Positions 54,760 through 63,697 of a DNA stretch of 64,000 nt are shown here, one piece after another. Position 1 is the first letter of the stretch; the number at the start of each line of letters is the position of its first letter. The notes under the pieces were generated by a model that had not been told where the DNA came from, searched no databases, and saw only the letters and a list, made by a program, of their open reading frames with translations. A program made the position numbers and the translations under genes. The DNA is from BP-464 sp963825415 (lineage in GTDB: Bacteria; Actinomycetota; Thermoleophilia; Solirubrobacterales; Solirubrobacteraceae): positions 1 to 64,000 of the forward strand of contig CAWGTD010000009.1 of NCBI GenBank assembly GCA_963825415.1. The letters are read 5' to 3'.

Positions 54760-55754
54760 CCACACCGCGCGAACGCGGTCTTCGGATGCCGGCCGAGTGG
54801 GCCCCGCACGAGCGGACGCTGATCGGCTGGCCGTGTCGGCGCGAGCTGTGGGGCGGCGCGCTCGAGCGGGCGCGCGACGCCCACGTGGCGGTCGCCGCCG
54901 CGATCGCGGCGTTCGAGCCGGTGACGATGGTCGCCAACCCCGGCGCGGAGGCCACCGACGCGCGCGCCCGTTGCCCGGCCGCCGTCGAGATCCTCGAGCT
55001 GCCGATCGACGACTCCTGGCTGCGCGACAGCGGCCCGGCGTTCGTCACCGGCGCGCAGGGCGAGCGCGTCGGCGTGCACTTCGGCTTCAACGCTTGGGGC
55101 GAGAAGTTCCCCCCGTGGGACAAGGACGCCCGCGTCGGCGCGCTGCTCGTCGAACAGCTGGGCGATGAGGTCGTCGAGGCGCCGTTCGTTCTCGAGGGCG
55201 GCTCGATCGCGGTCGACGGGCAGGGAACCCTGCTGACCACCGAGCAATGCCTGCTGAACCCCAACCGCAATCCTTCTTTGTCCCGCGAGGAGATCGAACA
55301 AGGCCTGCGCGACTTCCTGGGCGTCGAGCGGATCGTCTGGCTCGGCCAGGGCCTGGTCGAGGACCGCGACACCGACGGCCACGTCGACCTGGTCGCGGCG
55401 TTCACCAGGCCCGGCGAGGTGCTGCTCCAGGCGGCGCCGGAAGGTTCGCCCGACCACGAGCCGCTGGAGGAGAACCGCCGCCGGCTCGAGGCTGCCGGGC
55501 TGACGGTCCGCCGCCTCGACGTACTCCCCGAGGTCGAGGTCGAAGGCCAACCGGTGGCGGTCTCGCACATGAACTTCTATGTCTGCAACGGCGCTGTGGT
55601 CGTGCCGCTGTGCGGCCTGGAGACCGACGAGGCCGCAATGGCGACGATCGCGACGGCCTACCCCGACCGTGAGGCGATCGGCCTCCCCGGCGCCGTCCTG
55701 GCGCTCGGCGGCGGCGGCCCCCACTGCATCACCCAGCAGGTTCCGGCAAGCTGA
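54756..55754 (+). CDS. aguA: agmatine deiminase
   Basis: 332 residues (GTG 54756; an ATG 30 nt later is possible). It converts agmatine to N-carbamoylputrescine. Hallmarks: MPAEWAPHERTLIGWP, DDSWLRDSGPAF, GGSIAVDGQGTLLTTEQCLL, DTDGHVDLVA and the catalytic Cys in GGGGPHCITQQ near the C-terminus. Length matches the family. It is followed 5 nt later by aguB, the next enzyme of the same route, which confirms the call. Confidence 0.96.
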   Translation: MTTPRERGLRMPAEWAPHERTLIGWPCRRELWGGALERARDAHVAVAAAIAAFEPVTMVANPGAEATDARARCPAAVEILELPIDDSWLRDSGPAFVTGAQGERVGVHFGFNAWGEKFPPWDKDARVGALLVEQLGDEVVEAPFVLEGGSIAVDGQGTLLTTEQCLLNPNRNPSLSREEIEQGLRDFLGVERIVWLGQGLVEDRDTDGHVDLVAAFTRPGEVLLQAAPEGSPDHEPLEENRRRLEAAGLTVRRLDVLPEVEVEGQPVAVSHMNFYVCNGAVVVPLCGLETDEAAMATIATAYPDREAIGLPGAVLALGGGGPHCITQQVPAS

Positions 55755-55758
55755 CGGC

Positions 55759-56712
55759 ATGAGCGAGCCGCGGCTGATCAGCGCGATCGGCGAGGTGCCG
55801 GAGTCGTGGGCGCGCGTCGAGGAGCCCAGGCGCGAGCCGCTGCGCGTCGGCGCCGTCCAGGAGCGCTGGCACGAGAACCCCGACGAGCACCGCGACGCCC
55901 TGGCCACCGGCATCCGGATGGCCGCCGGCGAGGGCGCCAGGCTCGTCTGCCTGCAGGAGCTGACGCTGTCGCCGTACTTCGCGATCGCGGCCGACGGCGT
56001 CGAGGCCGCCCGCGAGCGCGCCGAGGACATCCCCGACGGCCCGACGACGCGGTTCGCGGCGCGCATGGCGGGCGAGACGGGCGCGTACGTACACGCCTCG
56101 CTCTACGAGCGCGCCGACGAGGACGACGTCCTCGGGTTCAACACTGCGATCTGCGTGGCGCCCGACGGCCAGGTCGTCGCCCAGACACGCAAGCTGCACA
56201 TCCCGGTCACCGCCGGCTACTACGAGGACAAGTACTTCCGCCCGGGGCCCGCCGAGGGCGGCTACCCGGTCGTCGAGCTGGCGGGCGCGCGCTGGGGCTT
56301 TCCCACCTGCTGGGACCAGTGGTTCCCCGAGCTCGCGCGGGCCTACTCGCTGGCCGGCGCTGAGATCGTCGTCTATCCGACGGCGATCGGCTCGGAACCC
56401 GACCACCCGGACTTCGACACCCAGCCGCAGTGGGAGCAGGTGATCGTCGCCAACGGGATCGCCAACGGCACGTTCATGATCGCCGTCAACCGGATCGGCA
56501 CCGAGCCGCCGCTGACCTTCTACGGCTCGTCGTTCATCTCCGATCCCTACGGCCGCAAGCTGGTCCAGGCGCCGCGCGACGAGCCCGCCGTGCTGGTCGC
56601 CGACCTCGACCTCGACCAGCGCCGCGACTGGCTGGCGCTGTTCCCGTTCCTCCAGACCCGCCGCCCCGACGCCTACGCGACGCTCGTCGATGCTCCCGAT
56701 CGCAGCGGCTGA
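55759..56712 (+). CDS. aguB: N-carbamoylputrescine amidase
   Basis: 317 residues of the nitrilase superfamily. It hydrolyses N-carbamoylputrescine to putrescine, CO2 and ammonia. The Glu-Lys-Cys triad is in CLQELTLSPYF, TRKLHIPVT and FPTCWDQWFPE. It has a longer N-terminus than usual (MSEPRLISAIGEVPESWAR). With aguA it gives a complete agmatine-to-putrescine route. The stop overlaps the amidase gene by 23 nt. Confidence 0.94.
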   Translation: MSEPRLISAIGEVPESWARVEEPRREPLRVGAVQERWHENPDEHRDALATGIRMAAGEGARLVCLQELTLSPYFAIAADGVEAARERAEDIPDGPTTRFAARMAGETGAYVHASLYERADEDDVLGFNTAICVAPDGQVVAQTRKLHIPVTAGYYEDKYFRPGPAEGGYPVVELAGARWGFPTCWDQWFPELARAYSLAGAEIVVYPTAIGSEPDHPDFDTQPQWEQVIVANGIANGTFMIAVNRIGTEPPLTFYGSSFISDPYGRKLVQAPRDEPAVLVADLDLDQRRDWLALFPFLQTRRPDAYATLVDAPDRSG

Positions 56713-57268
56713 CCGCCCTCCGATCCACGCCGACCGGATCCCGTTCGGAGCCCACCGGGTCAGCGAGATGCGGGCCTACTCGCGCCGCCACTACGGGCAG
56801 TACGTCGCCGCGCTGCGCAATCCGAAGGTGATCGTCGAGCACATCACCGCGAACAGCTCCTACAGCGCGACATGGAACACGTTCGCCTCCGATGCGCCCG
56901 ACCCCGAGCTGCACGAGCGCCCCGGCACGTGCGCGCACTTCGTGATCGACCGCGGCGGCCGGATCCACCAGCTCGTCTCGCTGCGCTACCGCTGCCGGCA
57001 CACCGTCGGACTGAACTGGACGGCGATCGGGATCGAGCACGTCGGCGTCTCCGATGAGCAGGTCCTCGACAACCGGCGCCAGCTGCGCGCGAGCCTGCGC
57101 CTGACCCGCTGGCTGCAGGATCGCTACGGAATCGCGCTGCGCAACGTGATCGGCCACAACGAGTCGCTGTCGAGCCCGTATCACCGCGAGCGGGTGGCCC
57201 GGTTGCGCCGCCAGACCCATGGCGATATGCGCCGCGCGACCATGACGCGCTACAGGCGGCTGCTCTGA
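56690..57268 (+). CDS. N-acetylmuramoyl-L-alanine amidase family protein
   Basis: 192 residues of the amidase_2/PGRP fold, which cuts the bond between muramic acid and the stem peptide. Zinc-ligand and catalytic regions: VIVEHITANSS, CAHFVIDRGGRIHQLV, CRHTVGLNWTAIGIEHVG and VIGHNES. No signal peptide is evident, so it may act inside or be released by lysis, or be a dedicated recycling enzyme. It overlaps aguB by 23 nt but its role does not obviously fit polyamine use. Confidence 0.85.
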   Translation: MLPIAAADRPPIHADRIPFGAHRVSEMRAYSRRHYGQYVAALRNPKVIVEHITANSSYSATWNTFASDAPDPELHERPGTCAHFVIDRGGRIHQLVSLRYRCRHTVGLNWTAIGIEHVGVSDEQVLDNRRQLRASLRLTRWLQDRYGIALRNVIGHNESLSSPYHRERVARLRRQTHGDMRRATMTRYRRLL

Positions 57269-57285
57269 AAGGATGCGCGCCGCGC

Positions 57286-58179
57286 ATGTCAGCCGTCGAA
57301 CACGATGAGACGCTCAGCGAGCTGATCGACCCGGGGGCCGAGGTCGAGCAGCTGGCCACCGGCCTGGGGTTCCTCGAGGGCCCCGTCTGGGATGCCCCCA
57401 ACCGCCGCCTGCTCGTCAGCGACGTGCCCGGCGACGCGCGCCACGCCTGGAGCGAGGACGCGGGCCTGGTCGAGCTCTTGCGCCCGACCGGCAAGGCCAA
57501 CGGCATGGCGTTCGGCCCGCGCGGCCACCTCTTCGTCTGCCACCACGCCTGGAGCAACGTCACCCGCATCGACCACGACGGCATCGAGACGATCGTCGCC
57601 AAGGAGTACGAGGGCTGGGCACTCAACAGCCCCAACGACGTCACCGTGCGCTCCGACGGGTTGGTGTTCTTCACCGACCCGCCCTACGGCCGCTTGCATC
57701 CCGACCACGGCGTGCCGCGGCCGATGGAGCTCGACCACCGCGGCATCTACTCGCTGCGCTGGGAGACGCGCGAGCTGCGCCTGCTCAACGAGGACTTCGA
57801 GGCGCCCAACGGGCTGTGCTTCTCCGCCGACGAGCAGACGCTCTACGTCAACGACTCCGAGAAGCGCGACATCCATCGCTTCTCGGTCGCAGAGGACGGC
57901 ACGCTGACCGCCTGCGAGTGTCTGGCGACGATCCCCGTCGACGACAGCCTCGGGCCCGGCAACCCCGACGGCATGAAGATCGACGAGCGCGGCAACATCT
58001 GGGTCAGCGGCCCCGGCGGGATCTGGGTCCTCTCACCCGACGGCGAGCGCCTCGGCATCGTCCGCATCCCCGAGGACACCGCGAACTTCGCCTGGGGCGA
58101 GGAGGGCGACCTCTACGTGTGCGCGACGACGTCGCTGTATCGGGTGCGGACGAAGGTCGGGCCGGCGGTGCGCTGGTAG
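57286..58179 (+). CDS. SMP-30/gluconolactonase family protein
   Basis: 297 residues, six-bladed propeller. Metal ligands fall in the usual places: Glu in GLGFLEGPVWD, Asn in NSPNDVTVRSDGLVFFTDPPYG, Asn in EAPNGLCFSADEQTLYVND, and Asp in PDGMKIDERGNIWVSGPGG. It hydrolyses sugar lactones or related esters. The last 24 codons (DLYVCATTSLYRVRTKVG) are found again as an isolated copy at 58964-59035. It follows the amidase by 17 nt. Confidence 0.92.
   Translation: MSAVEHDETLSELIDPGAEVEQLATGLGFLEGPVWDAPNRRLLVSDVPGDARHAWSEDAGLVELLRPTGKANGMAFGPRGHLFVCHHAWSNVTRIDHDGIETIVAKEYEGWALNSPNDVTVRSDGLVFFTDPPYGRLHPDHGVPRPMELDHRGIYSLRWETRELRLLNEDFEAPNGLCFSADEQTLYVNDSEKRDIHRFSVAEDGTLTACECLATIPVDDSLGPGNPDGMKIDERGNIWVSGPGGIWVLSPDGERLGIVRIPEDTANFAWGEEGDLYVCATTSLYRVRTKVGPAVRW
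58108..58179 (+). repeat. 72-bp direct repeat, copy 1 (SMP-30 3' end)
   Basis: GACCTCTACGTGTGCGCGAC through the stop TAG. The copy at 58964-59035 has the same length and about 64 of 72 identical bases; nearly all changes are synonymous. Confidence 0.9.
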
Positions 58180-58193
58180 GGCTCGGCGGGCGT

Positions 58194-58258
58194 TCAGCCC
58201 TTGCGCGCTGCGTTGAACGCGGCGATGAAGTCCTCGGCGGTGATGTCCACATGACTGG
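58194..58258 (-). pseudogene. 3' remnant of a lost convergent gene
   Basis: On the minus strand a frame ends VDITAEDFIAAFNAARKG with a TGA at 58194. An in-frame TAG lies just upstream, so only about 20 codons remain. The ending looks like a genuine C-terminal helix (AEDFIAAFNAARKG), so this is probably the tail of a gene cut off by the event that brought in the next methyltransferase. Confidence 0.45.
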
Positions 58259-58272
58259 GCTACCGTCCAAAT

Positions 58273-58962
58273 ATGGAGTTCAGCCATGTGGCCACAGTCC
58301 TCGAGGGCATTCCTCTCATGACGCCCGCCCAAGGGCGTCGCGTCTACGACCACCTCCGCAAGGCGAATGCACATGACGTTCTGGAGCTCGGAACGGCTCA
58401 TGGCGTTTCATCTGCGTACATGGCTGCGGCAGTGGAGGACGTTGACGGCCGCGTCACGACCGTAGATCACGTCGCTGCCACCAGACTTCGCAACCCGCAA
58501 CCCGACGCGGTTCATCAAAAGGTAGGGCTTGCGGATCGGATCGACCGAGTGCTCGTGGACGGCAGCTCATACACATGGTGGCTGAAGGACAAGGTGCAGG
58601 ACCAGTCAGACCATGACGGGAACGTCACTCCGATATATGACTTTTGTTACGTCGATGGAGCACACAACTTCACCATCGATGGGTTGGCCGTCGTACTGGT
58701 CGAGAAGCTGCTCCGCCCGGGCGGATGGTTGCTTCTTGACGATCTTCGATGGAGCTACGGGGGTAGCCGTTCTTCGTTTGGACCGGGCCAAGGTCCAGAG
58801 GACCTCCGTCTGTCGGCGGCCGAGATGAGCGAAGCCCACATGCAAATCGTCTATGACGTCATCGTTCGACAGATGCCGTCGTTTACGAGCTTTCGGATCG
58901 AAAACGATGATTGGGGTTGGGCCCACAAGGACCCGGGGAACAGCGAACCTTCCAGGTCGTAA
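58273..58962 (+). CDS. class I SAM methyltransferase, low-GC acquired gene
   Basis: 229 residues. SAM-binding loop DVLELGTAHGVSSAYMAAA, acidic VTTVDHVAA, then DFCYVDGAHNFTIDGLAVVL and GGWLLLDDLRWSYGG, as in Methyltransf_24 proteins that modify sugars or secondary metabolites. GC content and third-position use are visibly lower than in neighbours (many TTT, ATA, GTT). The stop TAA is one base from the second 72-bp repeat. It is likely acquired by transfer and recombined into the SMP-30 3' region. Confidence 0.8.
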   Translation: MEFSHVATVLEGIPLMTPAQGRRVYDHLRKANAHDVLELGTAHGVSSAYMAAAVEDVDGRVTTVDHVAATRLRNPQPDAVHQKVGLADRIDRVLVDGSSYTWWLKDKVQDQSDHDGNVTPIYDFCYVDGAHNFTIDGLAVVLVEKLLRPGGWLLLDDLRWSYGGSRSSFGPGQGPEDLRLSAAEMSEAHMQIVYDVIVRQMPSFTSFRIENDDWGWAHKDPGNSEPSRS

Positions 58963-58963
58963 C

Positions 58964-59035
58964 GACCTCTATGTGTGCGCGACGACGTCGCTGTATCGGG
59001 TGCGCACCAAGGTCGGCCCCGCGACGCGCTGGTAG
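58964..59035 (+). pseudogene. SMP-30 3' remnant (72-bp repeat copy 2)
   Basis: DLYVCATTSLYRVRTKVGPA followed by TRW and TAG, the last 24 codons of an SMP-30 gene without its body. It differs from the intact gene's end at about eight positions, nearly all synonymous, so it descends from a diverged allele or paralogue, not from a fresh duplication. Confidence 0.85.
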
Positions 59036-59044
59036 CCGGGCCGC

Positions 59045-59341
59045 TCAGCGGCGCGGCAGGCACGTGACGGCCAGCCAGCGGCCCGGCCTGTCGGTGCGGG
59101 CCAGCGGAAATGCGAGGTCTTTGGTGGCCGCCCACAGCTCGGCCGGGCGGTCGGAGACGGCCCACGCCGGCGGCCAGGCCGAGACGTCGGCGTCCTCGAG
59201 GGCGGCGAGCAGCGCGACGGCCACCACGTCGGCGCCCGGCTCGCGGATCGGCATCCGCTGGCGGAAGCGGTGGATGCAGTGCGCGGACGCCACGATCTCC
59301 CGCGCCTCCGGGTGGGCGGTACGCGCGATGCCGATCTGCAT
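59045..59341 (-). CDS. small uncharacterised protein
   Basis: 98 residues starting MQIGIARTAHPEAREIVASA, then HCIHRFRQRMPIREPGADVV and a C-terminal FPLARTDRPGRWLAVTCLP. Its ATG overlaps the stop of the upstream membrane gene (TGATG). The C-terminal part reads like a small OB- or DUF-type beta domain; no family recognised. It ends 9 nt after the SMP-30 remnant, convergent. Confidence 0.6.
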   Translation of the reverse strand: MQIGIARTAHPEAREIVASAHCIHRFRQRMPIREPGADVVAVALLAALEDADVSAWPPAWAVSDRPAELWAATKDLAFPLARTDRPGRWLAVTCLPRR

Positions 59342-59673
59342 CAGCGCGAGCGGCGGCCGTGGCGCAGGCCGAGGGCCAGCGCCAGCGGGTAACACGCGAA
59401 CAACAGACCGGCCACGGCATGGGTGCCGGGGCCGGCGGCCTTCTCGTCGAAGCGGAAGACCCCCGAGTTGAGCATCCAGTCGCGCCCGCTGCGCGCGCGG
59501 CACAGCTTCCAGACCGGCCATGTCCAGCGTTGGTTGAGATACAGCGGGATGCTGACGCCCCAGAAGATCCCCATCGTCGTCGCGGCGAGCGCGTGCGTGG
59601 CCGGCGGATCGGAACGCCGGGCGATCTCGCGGCCGGTCGCGTACAGCCAGGGCGGGTCGATCAGGAAGGACAT
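59341..59673 (-). CDS. small membrane protein
   Basis: 110 residues. Hydrophobic stretches HALAATTMGIFWGVSIPLYL and HAVAGLLFACYPLALALG frame a polar loop (WTWPVWKLCRARSGRDWMLN, FRFDEKAAGPG). Two TM helices are likely. It is translationally coupled to the 98-residue gene. Not recognised. Confidence 0.6.
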   Translation of the reverse strand: MSFLIDPPWLYATGREIARRSDPPATHALAATTMGIFWGVSIPLYLNQRWTWPVWKLCRARSGRDWMLNSGVFRFDEKAAGPGTHAVAGLLFACYPLALALGLRHGRRSR

Positions 59674-59812
59674 CAGTCGGGAGCGTACGCACTAGTGGGT
59701 CGAGCCGCCCGGCAAGTCGCCGCATCGGCTGGCCAGTTTGCAACCCCGGTCAGCCGGCGTCACGGACTGTCGGATGGAAAACGCCGACAACGACCTCTAG
59801 GGTCGACACATC

Positions 59813-60695
59813 GTGGCCTCTGGCCCGACATTTGTGGCTGTGCTGCGACTTCGGCTGGCTGCCGCGGGACTGGTCGACGAGCTCCTCGGCGCCCTGGCCA
59901 CGCACGGGCGAATGAGCGGCGAGGAGCTGAGAGACTTCTCCGATGCGAAGCGGGCGCGTGAGGACTCGTCGGCCCCCCCGGGCGCCCGTGGCTCCCAAGC
60001 CGCAGGGATCCGCGAGCGCATCACGCCAGGGCTGGAGTCCCGTCGCCGGGTGGGACTGGTCGTGGGGGAGGCCGGTGCAGTGACGGCAACCGGTATCCCG
60101 GTTGTTGAGCCGGAGTGGAGACTGACCGATGCGGGCGTGGCCTATCTGCAGACCCGCTCCGAGGAGAAGCGTCTGGTCCCGCGGGTTGTCCTCAATCGCC
60201 TCGGCGCGGTGGCTGTCGATGGGCTGACGACGGCCATGAAGACGGCCATCGCCGCGTTTCCAGCACTGGTGCTCGCCTGGATGGTGGGTCTTATTCGTGA
60301 CCCTTCTCCCATCGGCTTCTCGGCCGCGGCTGCTCTCTTTGCCGGCGTCGCCGGGCTTGCCCTGGCGCGGGCACGTGCTGTGAGCCTGGCCAACGCTCCT
60401 GCACTACGGGAAGTCCTCCGCGCAGGCGGGGAGTTCGCTCAGGAGCTGGAGGCCTCCAACCGCAACTGGGCGCGAACATCGTCGACGCCCTGTGGCGGCC
60501 GAGCGCGGATCGCGAGCCCTAGAACAGTGGCAGGTCGAATGGGATGCGTGGATGGCGAAATCGGATCAGTGGGTTCAGGACTCTGCCGTACTGGGATCAG
60601 ACCGATCCGGCTACGCGCGGCCCGCGGCCGATAGCGCCCGAGCCTCCGGTCTTTCCAAGCCAACCGTCCGCGGCGCCGTAAACCTTCGCCTCTGA
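59813..60695 (+). CDS. uncharacterised protein with central TM segments (one frameshift)
   Basis: 293 residues if one base near 60468 is skipped, joining ASNRNWA to EHRRRPVAAERGSRALEQWQ; the 883-nt span agrees. GTG start. Residues 1-110 are soluble with a winged-helix look (LVDELLGALATHGRMSGEEL, then EWRLTDAGVAYLQT). Hydrophobic helices follow at about 140-160 and 168-190. The C-terminus is Trp/Ser-rich (VEWDAWMAKSDQWVQDS). Lower GC than the core. Function unknown; it faces the broken patatin gene. Confidence 0.55.
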
Positions 60696-60734
60696 CCGAG
60701 GCCGCGTCTCGAGCGCGGCGGCGGTCGAGGCACC

Positions 60735-63606
60735 TCAGCCGAGGATGCCAATCTGGTTGATGACCTCGCGGAACCCCCGGTCGAACAGTTCGAGCAGTCC
60801 GAGTGCAGCGAGCAGGAGGACGGCGATCGCGAGCGCAGTTCCCGCCAGGATCAACGGCTTTCGACTGAACTCGGCGTGGATGATCCAGGTGGAGATGACT
60901 GCGGCGAATGCGATACCGATGACGCTCCATCCCGTTGGCTGGGCGCCGTCGATACCGAGAAAGATGCCTGCCGCCACCAGGAGGGCGCCGGCGAGTACGC
61001 GATGTTCGCCCAGCGCCGGTCGAGGGTGGTCGGGCCGTGCCGCCGGGGGCAGCAACTCGACGAAGCCAGGGCGGCGCGCTACGCCGTAAGCCAGAAGATG
61101 GGCATCGCCAGCCCGCGATGCTCGTGCGACGCCCCGCCGAGGACCTGACCGGGATGCCAGGGCATCTCCCGCGAGCTTCGAGGCGACCGGTGCAAGGGTT
61201 TGGGGCCTTCGTAGTTCACGCGGAACAAGCGACCAGACCGCCGGGGATGTGTTGGCATCGTTGGCGAGGTCGAGCAGGGGTTCCGTGCCGGGTTGCGCAG
61301 AGCACGCTGGACGGCGTGTTACAAGCTGTTCGCGCAGGATCTCCCGTGGCGGTGCGCAGGGAGTCGCAGTCGACTTGATTGGGGACCAGTGCCGCGATCA
61401 GGCGCTCAGCACCGTCGAGTCGCCCCAGAGCAGGTCACTCTCGCGCCACCGGCGATCGAGAAAGCCTCCGAAGTGGCCAAGCGCGATGCCGGCGCGCCGG
61501 GGTTTGCCGCTCGTGTGGCCACCGGCACGGGGCGTCTTGCGGGCTCACGCGGAAGATTTCTACGGGATTTGTCTCGCGTAGGCCGGGATAGACCAGCGGA
61601 AGCGTCGTCATGTCGATCGCGGTGACGCAGTCCAGGTAGCTCACGAGGAGGGCGGAGAGTTGCTGCTCGATACGGGTCTTGCAGCTGTTCTTGAGCTCGT
61701 CCTCGAGCTCGGTGTCTGCATCGGGGAATGTGCTGCCGAATTGGGCTCGGAGAGCGGCGCCAAAAGCGGCGACCGCGTCCTCTACCTCCGGCTTGCCGGA
61801 GCTCGCGGGCGGACTCGAGTGGCACCGGCGCCTCGACGACATGCGACCGCATCCGTCCCGAATCCGAACTGGGCTATGGCAGCCGCAAGGCTGCCCGGCA
61901 CGGCGGTCTGGGCGCGGACGCGGGCCTCGCGGCCGAGGGTGCGGAGCCGGACGAACTGCGTATTGAGCGCAGACTTCGCGCGCGGAGCCAAGGGGCACCC
62001 TGGGTCGCAGCCTCCTCGGCGCTGATGCGGAGCGCGCCGCTTTGAGGAGTTCGTCGGAGCTCCGTCGCAGAAGTAGGTCGTCGATGCGGTCGAGGATGAG
62101 CGCAAGGCGCCGGAGGCGGAAGCGCAGATCGTATGTGTGGAGGAACGCGCGGAGTTCTGTGTGGTTTTCGCCCGATTTGTCGTCGCCATCATCAGCCCAT
62201 GCGTCTAGAAGGGTCGCGACGAAGCGGGCCTCGTCACCCTCAGTCGGCTGATCGGCGGCGCGCAGCACCAGCGCCGTGAGGTCGTCGATGACCTCGAGGC
62301 GCCGGAGGCGAAGATACGCAAGCGCTATCGGTGCGGGTGGCGTGATCTGGGCCGCCGGCTGAAGTGCGGCAATCTCGATCCCCCGAGTGACTCGCCGGAT
62401 GCGCTCGATCGTGGCGTTGCGCTCGAGCAATGCCGCGATGTCCTCGTGGATCGCTCGACGCGCGGGACATGATCGCTGCGCCGATGGCCTACGGCGTCCG
62501 GTCGGCCATGGGACTTGTTACGGTCGGCCGGCAACCTTGACGGATCGGGCTCGATGTACAGCAGCTTGCGGTCGACGGGCACGTCGGCGCGGCGCCGGCG
62601 TAAGGCGTTTGTCGCGTAGGTGAACGGCTTGTTGTCGAGGTAGCCGCCGTCGGCGAAGGCCCACTCGCGCCACGGAACCTTGGCGCGAACGTAGTCGGGA
62701 AAGAAGGCGTTGCCGATGGCGTCGCCGAGCGGGCTGTCCGAGCCGTCGGCGTCGCGCGGGAGGACGGGCTCAAAGGCAAAGGGGAACGATGACGTCGCGC
62801 GGGCGGCGAGCGCGAGCATGCGGTCGTTGTCTTTCGTGAAGTCGATGTGAGCTCGACTGTGGCCTTCTCGGTCGAGGATACGACACCGCCATGCAGTGCG
62901 ATGCCGAGGTTCCTCGACCGAACCATCGGCAAGGCGGAGCGCGAGCCAGAGCCCTTGGAGGTCGGTGGCGGTCACGCTGAGGTCGATCTGCTCGGCGTAT
63001 CGGGGCGTCACGGGAAGGGAAGCCGTTGCGCCGGTTTCGGTCGCTCCGCCCATCTTGGTCAACGCGTTCAGCGCTCGGTCATAGAGGCGTGGACCAGCGA
63101 GCAGCGACTGGGGCGGCTTTGTGTACGTGGATGGGGTTTGCAGTCCCCGGTAGGCGCGCGGCTCGTTGAACAGGAGGTTGATGTCGGCCTCATCGAGCCA
63201 GAGCCTGCGCAGGGCGTCAAAGTCCTGCCCGTTGGCCAAGGCTTTTGCGAGGTAGATGGCGTTGATACCCCCGGCGGATGTGCCGGAGAGGATGTCCACG
63301 ACGAAGCGCGAGGAAATGCCTGCCTCCTCGCCTGGGTTATCGGGCAACCATTGATGCTCTCCCTGCAGCCGGCGCCCGATCTCGCGATAGCCACGCTCGC
63401 TACCGCGGCTGTCAAGGTCTGAGGAGGGCTCGACGGTCGGTGCGTGGCGCAGTGGAGCGGACGAGCCGGAACAACTCGTGCGCGACGCCGTTGATGTAGA
63501 TCGCCAGCGATACCCCGCCGTACATGACGGTCGCGAACCGCACCTCGCGTATCGGGGCGTACATCAGTCCCTGAGGTTGTTTACGGCCACTGGCCAACTC
63601 AACCAC
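60735..63606 (-). pseudogene. patatin-like phospholipase (TIGR03607-type), many frameshifts
   Basis: Fragments in order on the minus strand match one protein of about 950 residues. N-terminus EVRFATVMYGGVSLAIYINGV (63606 on); then RFVVDILSGTSAGGINAIYL, with the nucleophile Ser in GTSAGG; then EWAFADGGYLDNKPFTYA with the catalytic Asp; then IEPDPSRLPADRNKS. Middle and end follow: ERNATIERIRRVTRGIE, VYPGLRETNPVEIFRVSPQD, HFGGFLDRRWRESDLLWG (61485-61420), and a C-terminal part with three TM helices ending INQIGILG. At least six changes of frame, in both directions, are needed. Either a decaying gene or a badly read stretch. Confidence 0.8.
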
Positions 63607-63697
63607 ACCGGCCCATTGCCCTGCTGCGCCGCGTGGCGGTCGTCCGGGTCGTAGGTCGCACGAGGTCGGGCCGGACGGTGCGCCAGACCCGGCGCTA

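Noticed and set aside
58262..63606. Prophage or integrative element
   Set aside because: No integrase, recombinase, transposase, phage structural gene or att-like repeat was seen; only a recombination scar and lower GC.
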